Below are positions 1-8,664 of a stretch of 29,986 nt of DNA, in pieces. Source of the DNA: Cristatella mucedo (lineage: Eukaryota > Bryozoa > Phylactolaemata > Cristatellidae); assembly GCA_009760855.2 (NCBI GenBank), contig WPIO01000038.1, positions 3,677,501 to 3,707,486 of the forward strand. Reading direction: 5' to 3'. Position 1 is the stretch's first letter. Each line of letters begins with the position of its first letter. The notes below the pieces were generated by a model. It was not told the DNA's origin. It did no database searches and saw only the letters and a program-made list of their open reading frames with translations. A program made the position numbers and the translations under genes.

Positions 1-2600
1 TCGTATCTAGGTCGCAGTAGTGAATCGACGTGCCCTCTCCACGTACGCCGTTTGGGGGCGGGCGGGCGGGTCGGTTGATTTGGCACGCACAGGCTTTGCG
101 CGAAAACTCTGCGGCTGCCACGTGCCTTAGTCGCAATTGCATGGACCCTCTTCGTGTTGTTCTCTTGCCGCGGACCGAGATATAAAGTACAGCATGGCTG
201 ACCGGAAGTATAAGGAAAGCTACGTCTACCACACGCGTGGCCCGTCTTGCTCTTTACATCGATCTGGCAGCATCGCTTTCGTGCCGAGCAATTTGTCAAC
301 AGCGATATAAATCCAGCGTCTATTTCGAATGCGACAAGCCGACCGCTCACGTGCACGCAGAGCGCTTAGCTGAGGGCTGAAATTTGCAGTTTCTATGTTA
401 GACGATTAGCGCTTGTCGGCATGGCTGCCAGGCTGAGATTGATTCTTCGTCGCGCTAGATAGCAGCCTCGGGCAACTTCAGGCGCGGTGCGGACCTTTGC
501 CTAACTTCTTGGTACTACCATCTGGTATTCCGCTGCTATTCCGCTGTGACTTCGCGTGAGCTGTCCTCGGGTATGCTACTCAAAACATGACATGCTTAGC
601 ACGTTGTGTGACATTACTATTAGTCATTACGTCATACCAGCGGACGGAAGCAGATTGAATGTCTGCAAGCAGGCGTTTTTTTAATCTATCGCCACAGCTG
701 ATTCAGATGGCTTGAATTACAAGTAATACTTGTGCTTCGTCAGCATACAGTATACAGTGTTAGCCGGCGGTATTGGCATGAATTATTTTCCGATGGACTG
801 TGTAATTACGACGAACAGCAACGGCGAAGATGAGAGAATACTTCATCGGTGAGCTATAACAGTGAGTATCGAAGCAAGCGCGTTGCTTTACATATTCAGA
901 TGATGGCGTTGTTGCGATACATTTGTCGCATTTGTTAACACCCTTGTACCTTCATAGCCGTTCGTTCGTACTGCCACTGCAATCCTTATCTCGAGGGACG
1001 ATACCGGGCTAGCTGGCCAGCTGGCTTATGGCTTTGCAGTAACCGGGGAGCCTGCAGTTGTTATTTACGAACGCTGAGCCGAGCCGTTACCACGTGCTGC
1101 TACTGAAATTCGGTCACGCGCGATATGGTCTCCCTTGCGACGGGACTTCGCCGGGACTGCAGCCGCTTGCAAAGCATGCGGGCGGCAATATTGCCAGCCG
1201 CGTGCTCTCGTTAAGGCTTTGATGCTGCTATGTAAATTAAGTTTTTGAATTTCTTAAACATGTGAACTGAACCTTTTAAGCTCAAAATTGTACTGAAAGA
1301 CCAATGTCTTTCTTATTATGACTTCCGCTTAGTATTCTGGATCTAGAATATAAAAATGTATGGCTAGCTTGTCCTCTTTGCGGTAGCCTGTGGACAACCT
1401 GTCATTGGGCTGGAGATAGCGGCGCGGCGCCGCAAGCCTCTTGTCTCGAACAGCGAGCACTTTGTTCACAGCTCGCGCCTGCCCAGCGCCCAGTAATCAC
1501 ACTCGCCGGCGGGCCGCCGGTGAGTGTGCAGACGACGTAGCGGGAGCCTCGTACTCATCTCTGACATCGTGTACTCCGCCAGGCTGGTCTCGCTGCTTAC
1601 CGAGCGTGCGTCGTTTTTCGCCGAGCTAGTGCCACTCTGCCGCCGCCGCCATTGTCCGAGCCAGCGCTACGCCTGGCCGCCAAAGCGGCCGCTTACGTAG
1701 ACGGCTGCCACCCACGCACGGATTTTCTCTGAAGCTCGCCTGCCGATTAATCAGCTGAGAGCCCTTGCAGTTCGCGCTCTAAGCCACTCGATCGCCGGTG
1801 GCTGCCCGCGCAGGCGGATACTCCAAAAGGCCGTCGCTCATAGGTCAAGGCTGCCCGAGTCAGCATGCAGCTCTCACTCTCTTCAATAGCCGCTGACAAT
1901 TTAGCGGATAATCCCTAATAGTCAATTCCTGGCGCCTTCACTCGTCGCTTCGGCTGCAAGCGGCGGCGAGCAGCGTCAGTCAACCGCACGCTGACCGCTG
2001 GAGAGTGTTTATACACGGCGCGTCGAGTGCAGAGCGGTCTGCTTATCGGATTCGATTTACGCTTACGTTGCCAGCCCGCTGAAATGTTGCTGGCATTTTA
2101 CTGGCTCTCAAATAGTACTGGGTCATCAAATACGGAGCAGAGTAGGTCAGAGAGACTATGGAAAACGGTGAAACATAATCCTGAGACCTGCAAGCAAGAC
2201 TAAGCAGCGAACGAGCGATCCCCGAAGCAGCAGTGAAAGGAGTGGCAAAGCGCCGACCATTGATCGACCGGGGTTCCCGGGCCATTGCACGCTGTCGCAC
2301 GCATCGTCTATGCGACATCGGGTTTCATCCAGTCGGACAATCGCGCGATTTTGATTGCATTCTCGCTTGCTCATTGGCTGTCATTGCTGAAAATAAAAAT
2401 ACCCCTTCTAATTGTGTCCTCACATTCGTGGTCATATGCTGCATTAGCTGCATGTGTCCTTGAATCAGCCTTTGACGAGTGGTCATTAACTGCACACATT
2501 AATCGTAATGCGTTCGTTTACCGCTTCGCTCTCGCATGATCCACTCGCCACGTGACCCGATCGCCACGACGCAGAGAGCTCTGAGACCGAACGAGGACCG
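1..2600. other. Non-coding stretch, no gene recognised
   Basis: No open reading frame here is longer than about 100 codons, and none shows a recognisable domain or a convincing exon with splice sites. The composition is mixed and fairly rich in CpG. Two TATA-like words occur (TATAAA at 181-186 and TATAAAT near 304), but no coding start follows at a sensible distance with an open frame. A short block near 2275 (CCCGGGCCATTGC) matches the core word of the satellite-like array found at 16-19 kb and 27-29 kb; one short match could be chance. I see no LINE, SINE or transposase remnant in this stretch. Confidence 0.6.
54..70 (+). promoter_or_regulatory. G-quadruplex / GC-box motif
   Basis: Four G-runs of three to five bases are separated by single cytosines (GGGGGCGGGCGGGCGGG). 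This fits the classic G-quadruplex pattern with one-base loops and also holds overlapping Sp1-type GC boxes. A TATA-like word lies about 110 bases downstream at 181-186, so a promoter is possible, but no gene can be seen to attach to it. Quadruplex potential is read directly from the sequence; any promoter role is speculation. Confidence 0.45.
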
Positions 2601-2813
2601 ACCACCGGTTTTGTCGCCCGACTCAAACTCTTCCGACAGTGGCGTGCCAGCCCCGCAGCTCGCCCGCATCAATGCAATCTAGTGCGATCGATGAATCGAC
2701 CGATTCAAATTCGCAGGAAAGCACCGAAAATGAAATCGTCCCGGAGAAGTCAACGTGTCGGTCGGAGCGAAGTCGCTCAGCACTGCGATAGTCAGACCGA
2801 CCGGCCAGCGATC

Positions 2814-2912
2814 GGGCGGAGGAGGAGGGCGAGGAGGAGGAGAGGATGAGGGGGTGGAAGGGGAGGAGAAGGAGGAGGAGGAGAAGGAGGAGTAGACGGA
2901 GGGAAGGAGGGT
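2814..2912 (+). repeat. Polypurine GGA/GAAGG tract
   Basis: About 100 bases of almost pure purine on the plus strand, built of GGAGGA, GGAGAAGG and GGGAAGG words with few interruptions. Such tracts can form triplex (H-DNA) or quadruplex structures. It abuts the 3' microsatellite tail of the adjacent minus-strand LINE fragment, so it may be the flank into which that element inserted. The arginine- and proline-rich ORFs crossing it are artefacts of the low complexity. Confidence 0.7.
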
Positions 2913-2916
2913 ATAC

Positions 2917-3918
2917 GAATAATAACACACCACTTGATAAAGCACCCTCAAAGAACTCAATCTCTTTCGAGGAGCTTTACATTTGCTGCAAAGGAAACAC
3001 AATCGGATGGTTAGTGGTAGCATGCTCGATAAACAACAAGAAAAACATAGTTAGGGGTGACATGCACATGGTCAGCATGCAAGCTTGCTTAGCGGCAGCA
3101 TGCACAGTGCCAGCATGCGTAAGCACATTGAGGACGAATCACAGGGACCCGATAAAAGCTGACGTAAATAGGTGCGTTTTTAGTTTCTTTCTAACTGTGG
3201 TCAAGTCAGGGGATGTCGTGACGGAATTCGACAGTGAGTTCCCGGCTTTATGAGCATACGAACTAAAGGCACGGCCGCCAAAGGATTTGAGGTTTGTACG
3301 AGGTATAAGTATACGATTAGATTCCAAAAAGCGAGTGGTACGATGCTTAGCCTGGTGGGGGAGTAGATCTGATACGTAAGCTAGAGCCGAAAATTTAAAG
3401 GATCTAAAAAGTGAGTGACAAAACCTTGAAGTCGATGCGTTGTTAGACTAGTAGCCAGTGCAGGTCGGCGACAAGTGGTGGGATGTGGCAACTTCGACGC
3501 TCACGACAGACAAGGCTAGCTACAGGAGTTTTGCACCAGCTGTAATCTCCTGATTGCACATGCCGGTAGGCCTGCAAGCAGTGATTTACATAAGTTAAGA
3601 CGGGGTGTCGCAAATGCATGGACCAACTTAGACGTGGTATCCTTACCTAAACAAGCCCGAATTTTAGCAATCTTGTGTAGCTAAAAGTAGGCAGACTTGA
3701 TTGTGGAGCTGATGTGGTGGTCTAACGAGAGGTCACTTTGGAACATGACACCTAGATTTTGAGCTGATTGAATAGGAGATATGCTGGCAGAGCTATTTTT
3801 GAGCGTCAGCCTTTCCAATTTCTGAATCTCATCTGGTTTGTCCATAACTAGTAAGTTGGTATACCATCATTCAATTTAAGGAAATTTGCTCCAATCCATG
3901 TGCGGATGTCACCAATGT
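2917..3918 (-). mobile_element. LINE family B fragment, copy B1 (3' end of ORF2, dead)
   Basis: Read on the minus strand, this is the C-terminal part of a CR1/L2-type LINE ORF2 plus its 3' UTR. It runs from the segment after the YADD box (DIRTWIGANFLKLN), through RNLGV-like and SALIRSI-like blocks, to the C-terminal KSFGGRAFSSYAHKAGNSL motif, ending in a short TTATTATT tail at about 2920. Frameshifts and stops break the frame many times. It is homologous throughout to the plus-strand copy B2 at 8665-10560, including the 3' UTR with repeated CATGCTG words. Its 5' side stops exactly where the minus-strand family-A element begins at 3919. No continuation of B1 is found beyond the 5' end of that element, so B1 is truncated or its upstream part was lost. 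Confidence 0.85.
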
Positions 3919-6830
3919 AATGTAGTGTATCTCCTTCTGTAACTCCACAAAGTCATAAAGACCGGGTGGGTGTTACGCAGGAGAGTTTTGTATAGCGCAC
4001 TCACAGCCTTAGCGGTTTTCGGTACGCATTCGGTAGCCAATTGACTTCATCTCACGCAGCAAATAGAAAGTGGGAAGCATAGCAGAGTCAGGAGAGCAGC
4101 TGAGGTAGTGAGTAGCATGGAAGTAGCAGTTCAGGACCGCTGAAAAGGATGTGCCATAGTCGGCAATAGGAGAGTAGTTGTCGTTGCGTAAGAATTGTGG
4201 GAGCGAGTTCCACAGTCTAGGACCTGCAGAGCTAAAGCTTCTGTCGCCAACGGTCTTTAAGCGGAGAAATGGATCAGCTAATTTATTGTCCACACAGGAC
4301 CTGAGGGTGCGAACAGGCTGAAGCTGGTGCAGCAGTTCAGCTGGGTACGAAGGAGCCAAGCCGTGGCGGGCCTTGTGGGTCAGCGTAAGAACTTTGCTCT
4401 GGATCCGTTGCTCAACCGCCATTTATTCTAGCTCTTTCAGCAAAGGTGACACGTGCTCAAACCGCTGGGACTTGATGACCAGCCTTGCAGCCATATTCAT
4501 AGTCCGCTGTAGTTGCATAATAGCTTTCTTTGGTAGCCCAGCCAAAAGGGAATTACAATAATCAAGCCGAGACAGAACTAAGGAGCTAGTTAAATTTTTT
4601 ACAAGCCACTGTGGGAGACAGCTTCTAATCTTGGATAGGGTTCGGATGAGATGGCTAGCTGTAGAGGCAGTCTTCTGAATGAAGCTTTTGAAATTGAGGC
4701 AGCTGTCGAACACGACACCTAGATTACGAGCACGTGGTTTCTCAGTTGCTGCAGCAGATTCCGACGGTTTAAATGACAAATACAACTGAGTATTGTCAGC
4801 ATAGAAGTGATATCCTATTCCATGGGCCTTAATCACTTTTCCCAGAGGTTGTGTATAAATGGAGAACAGCAAGGGACCGAGTACAGACCCTTGAGGGACT
4901 CCACAGGTGACCCTTCTCGTGTGTGAAACCTGACCCCCACACGACACGGATTGAACAAGATCAGACAAGTATGATTTAAACCACGCCAGTGCTTCGTCTG
5001 CCAGACCGATCGTTGTTCTCAATCGTTCAAGCAGAACTTCGTGATCAATGGTGTCGAACAGCGGACAGATCTAGCAGAGCTAGGGCAGTGACATTCCCGT
5101 CGTCGTTGCCACGTAGAAAGTCATTGTTAACACGGAGGAGAGCAGTTTCAGTAGAGTGTTGCCTCTTGAAACCTGATTGAAATGTTTCTGACATTCCATT
5201 ATTTTCAATATGTTCAACTAGCTGCTTAGCAACCATTTTTTCAAGAATCTTTGATAAGAACGGAAGAAGGGAAACTGGACGATAGTTTGCTAAGACCTCT
5301 GTGTCTAATCCAGGCTTTTTAAGAATAGGTCTAATGATTGCCGATTTGAAGGACTTGGGGACGACCCCTTTTCCCAAAGAAACATTAACAATCTTGGTTA
5401 TGGCAGGGCTAAGTTGGTCTGCAAGTGAAGACCACAGAGATGAAGGTATAGGGTCTTCAGGAGACGAGCTCTTTTTGCTAGACCTTATTAAGGCAGCCAC
5501 ATCACAGGCAGAAACATCGGAGAACATTTTAAGAAAGGTCACAGGTTGAGGAACGGCGATTGCTTTGGTCGGAGGGGGCTTAATGGAGGCCCGAATGTGC
5601 ACAATTTTTTAAGTAAAGAAGGCTGAAAACTTTTCGGCTGAGCCCTTACTATCTGGGGAGTCAGATTGGCCAGTAAATGGTTTACTGTCTTATAAATCTG
5701 TTTAGTGTCCGACTGGCAGGAATTCAGCTTTCTAATGAAAAAAGAAGCCCTGGCTTTTTTAATCTTTCGGGTGTAAACTCGAAGGAAGTCTTTAAAATTG
5801 ACTAGGTCTGCCTCAGACCCTGATTTCTTGAAACGACGTTCCAGCCTGCGCTTAACACGGCGCATCTTAAGGAGTTTTTTTGTAAATTGAAAGCGATCTC
5901 GACGACTTTGAACACGGAAAGAGCGAACGGGAGCGTGCTTGTCAAGAGCACTCCTGAGTGTCATGTTCATCGCATCAGTGAGGGTATCGAGGCTGCCGGT
6001 CGAGTCTGAATGCAGATCAAGAAGGCCTGCATCACAAACAGATTTCAAAAACTTGTCCAAGTCAATGCTTTGTAAGTTACGTCGTTTGGCAAATTCAACA
6101 TTGCCCTGCACGTACGAGGGAGCAGGAACAGTGAACGAGACCGAACAATGATCTTAGAGGGTCAGTGGGCACACCACAAAGTCAGTGGGGAGGACATCCT
6201 TAAGGATCACGAGATCTAGATTGTGGCCACCGACGTGGGTGCTATGATTAACGTGTTGGGCCAAACCAAAATTCTCCAGACAGTCAAGAAACGAGCGGAC
6301 CTGGCTGTTGCTAGGGTTGTCAACGTGAATATTGAAGTCTCCTACAATCAGTAACGGCCTGTCACACACAAACATTTTAGCGAGGAACTCTGAAAACTCC
6401 TCTATAAACAAGTTTAGACAGCCAGGAGGTCGGTATATCGCAACGGTGAGAGGCATTGTCTTTGATGAAGACCTGATAGCAACCGATTCAAGCGATGACC
6501 CATGCGAGAAACTGCACATTTTATAGCTAAACGATTCGCGAACAACAATTGCAACCCCGCCACCAACCTTGTCAGAACGCATGGACTGATAGAATGAGAA
6601 CCCGGGTGGGGTGGTCTCGGAAATACAGCTGCTGGAACAAGGCGTCATCCAGGTTTCGGTAAGCAGAAATGCATCTAGCTTCTCCTGGACCACCTGATCG
6701 CGGATAAGTAACCCCTTGGTTTTTAGCGAGCGGACAATGAGTAGGCGGAATTTAAGAGGCTGTCCAACAACTGGGCGACGGCGATGAAGTGTTATGCTGC
6801 TAGGCGTCACCGGCGGCGCGCGCCGACGGC
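3919..6830 (-). mobile_element. LINE family A, copy A1 (near full-length ORF2, CR1/L2 type)
   Basis: This non-LTR retrotransposon runs leftwards: endonuclease near 6800-6150, linker near 6110-5600, reverse transcriptase near 5600-4750, C-terminal domain to 3973, then a short 3' UTR and a tail of TAATG-like pentamers at 3919-3935. Two shorter relatives in this window (A2 at 9109-9897, A3 at 13300-14040) share its 3' half and 3' end, which fixes that end. The 5' end is uncertain: homology to coding sequence stops near 6810, where base composition changes sharply to very CpG-rich DNA that may or may not be its 5' UTR. I see no ORF1. Clade assignment (CR1/L2 group) rests on the C-terminal motifs and microsatellite tail, not on a tree. 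Confidence 0.88.
3973..6810 (-). pseudogene. Broken LINE ORF2: APE endonuclease + reverse transcriptase (A1)
   Basis: ORF2 would nick target DNA and copy the element RNA into it. Visible endonuclease motifs are LTETW (near 6650), GDFNIHVDNP (6314-6342) and GGHNLDLVI (near 6210). RT motifs are SPEDPIPSSLW, ANYRPVSLLPFLSKILEK, GFKRQHSTETALLRV and GVPQGSVLGPLLFSIY. The C-terminal part has LTHKARHGLAPSY and RLWNSLPQFL. Lesions: an in-frame TAA at about 6154; a frameshift near 5665 followed by a stop near 5606; a frameshift near 5050 in the DLSAxFDTIDH block; stop codons at about 4423 and 4009. The ancestral stop seems to be 3973-3975, as in A2. The catalytic YADD box reads YADN (4792-4803), and about 50-60 residues after it are missing, because AATEK joins directly to the RNLGV block near 4735. 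The copy is certainly non-functional. Confidence 0.9.
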
Positions 6831-7560
6831 CGGCGTACCGGAAATCCTCCGCTCGATTGCGTTCGCAAGCGACTCGGGCGCGAGCGACAGCTGCTGCTGC
6901 CGCTGCGGCGGCGGCCGGCGAAAAGCCCGGTCGACGGGACGCGCGGTCGTCGGCTGCGGTGCGCGCATGCGGCCGTGCCGCCGCCGCCGCACGGATTGCG
7001 CACGGACGCGTTATTAAAACGCGCGCGTCGGTGCTGCTTAATGACGGCCTAATGGCGCGCGTTCGCGCGGCAAATTACGCGGCCCGGCGCGGCGGCCGCC
7101 GCCAGTTAGCCAGCGACGATTCGCTGCTGCGTCGCCGTGCGACCGCGCCTCGCTCGCTTCGCTAGTGAATAGCATCGCGGAGTGGCGTAGTCTCGAGGGC
7201 GCTCGATTGCGCTCTCGCTCGCCATCTCGCTCTAAGGCCCAGCAGCGACAGCTGTCCGGCCTGGCCGGCGACGCGGCTGGTAGCGCGGCGCCCCGATCGA
7301 TGGCGTCATGCCGTTCGGCGGCGTCGGTGAGCTGCCGCCGCCGACGCCGCGCGGCACGACGCCCATCTTCCGCCGGAAGGTCGAGTGAGCGGTAGCGCAG
7401 GCGGCCGCTGAGGCGATTTCGTCGGATTGCATCGACGCGGCAAAGCCCCGATCGAGCGGACGCGTCTCCGGGAGAGCCTCGCTCACTCAATCGGCGCCGC
7501 TGCGAGCTCGCTGCGGCGCACTTCCGGCTGCTACTTGGAGAGCCGTCCGTCGCCGCTCCC

Positions 7561-7824
7561 GACCTTGGCCGCATCCCGACCTTGGCCGCATCCCGACCTT
7601 GGCCGCATCCCGACCTTGGCCGCATCCCGACCTTGGCCGCATCCCGACCTTGGCCGCATCCCGACCTTGGCCGCATCCCGACCTCGGCCGCATCCCGACC
7701 TTGGCCGCATCCCGACCTTGGCCGCATCCCGACCTTGGCCGCATCCCGACCTTGGCCGCATCCCGACCTTGGCCCCATCCCGACCTTGGCCGCATCCCGA
7801 CCTTGGCCGCATCCCGACCTTGGC
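7561..7824 (+). repeat. 17-bp minisatellite, 15.5 copies
   Basis: The unit GACCTTGGCCGCATCCC is repeated fifteen times plus nine bases with no length change. The only substitutions I noticed are a T-to-C change in the unit near 7680 and a G-to-C change near 7775. Because 17 is not a multiple of three and the unit carries no stop in any phase, all frames of both strands stay open, each encoding a 17-residue repeat (for example RDAAKVGMRPRSGCGQG on the minus strand). This explains the long overlapping ORFs, which are not evidence of a protein. The near-perfect homogeneity points to recent expansion or active homogenisation. Confidence 0.97.
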
Positions 7825-7916
7825 AGGCGCTGATCGCCGATCGCCGTAGCTGTTTGCTTAAATCGTTCGTTCGCGCCGACCGGAGGCCCGTTGCTACATG
7901 AAAAAGAACTTGGTAG

Positions 7917-7936
7917 TCCTTCGGAGAGCCGAAGGA
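7917..7936. other. Perfect 8-bp hairpin
   Basis: TCCTTCGG and CCGAAGGA are separated by the four-base loop AGAG. It lies at the right edge of the CpG-rich tract, 90 bases past the minisatellite. No terminator or RNA gene context is evident, so this is a structural note only. Confidence 0.5.
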
Positions 7937-8341
7937 GGGCTTCGTGCGCCGCTCGGCAGGTCTCGTTCTCGGCCTGTCCGACAGGAGCTGTCTATTTGTC
8001 AGCACTAATGATGTGACAGTTGCCTTGAGAAATTAGTGGCAGCCCATTTTGGAAGCAGACAGCGAACACGTGGGCACTTAAGGTCCCGCTTTAGCAAGTT
8101 CTCCTGGCCCACTAATAAAAAAAAGTGCTTACATGCTGCAACGAAACCCATTGACGCGACCGTGCCAAAAAGCGTCTCGATCCGTCGCAAAAATACTTTG
8201 CATTCAATGAGTTTAGTCCATAAAGTATGCTTAAAGCCTAGGAGGTTCGTCCCAAGAAGAGAAAGGGCACTCCAGAGAAATGGAGAACTTTAGCAGAGGA
8301 GGAGCCAAGGTCTCCATAGATATGCAGTACTGCTCATTTGG

Positions 8342-8515
8342 CAAAAAAAGAGGCGAGGCTGATTCGACAGCCTCGTTTCTATAGCGGCAGAAGAGTCTTA
8401 ATGGCAGTCACCATCGCTTACAGTGGGCAATAAAGGATCGCCCACTGCACGGCTCGAACCCACCACCCGAGTGGCGAACAGTGAGCACCTTACCTCTGTG
8501 CTAAGACACAGTGGC
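8342..8515 (-). mobile_element. tRNA-derived SINE, copy 1
   Basis: On the minus strand the head resembles a tRNA: an A-box-like region (TTAGCACAGAGGTAAGG) and a B box GGTTCGAGCC at 8451-8460. A body shared with two other copies in this window follows (GTGGGCGATCCTTTAT, then GACTCTTCTGCCGCTATA). The 3' end folds as GAGGCTG-TTCGAA type hairpin (stem 8355-8361 with 8368-8374) followed by a run of seven T, which is the expected RNA polymerase III stop. The two other copies are 15252-15425 and 17764-17915. The family relation is read directly from the shared body; the Pol III interpretation comes from general knowledge of tRNA-SINEs. Confidence 0.82.
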
Positions 8516-8664
8516 GATTTCACATAGCCTGCCACCTGGAGCGTCGTTAGCAGGTCGAATTCTGGTGCTCTAATGCTTGCCAAATGTCTTGCTGTCACTG
8601 CCGCGAGCAGGTCTTTGCCACTGAACAGCGCTGCGTAGAGCTGATCTAAAAATATATACATCTT

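Larger units (their letters stand above)
6830..8000. other. CpG-rich GC tract (CpG island-like)
   Basis: An abrupt rise in GC and CpG starts at about 6785, where the family-A LINE ORF ends, and continues to about 8000. It contains GCC/GCG trinucleotide runs (6885-6985) and the 17-bp minisatellite at 7561-7824. Long arginine- and alanine-rich ORFs exist in all frames on both strands, as expected when stop codons are rare; none has a recognisable domain. It could be the 5' UTR and internal promoter of the family-A LINE, since LINE 5' UTRs are often GC-rich with tandem monomers, or an unrelated host CpG island. The sequence alone does not decide between these. Confidence 0.6.

Noticed and set aside
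6784-7165. Arg/Ala-rich ORFs at the start of the CpG-rich tract, considered as a LINE ORF1 or host exon
   Set aside because: No zinc-finger, PHD, RRM or coiled-coil motif; composition explained by GC content alone.
7561-7824. CRISPR-like array
   Set aside because: Direct repeats are contiguous with no spacers and the DNA is clearly eukaryotic; it is a minisatellite.
7038-8005. Overlapping ORFs with 17-residue repeats (RDAAKVGMRPRSG type) on both strands
   Set aside because: All frames of both strands are open because of the 17-bp unit; no start context, no domain, and no reason to prefer one frame.
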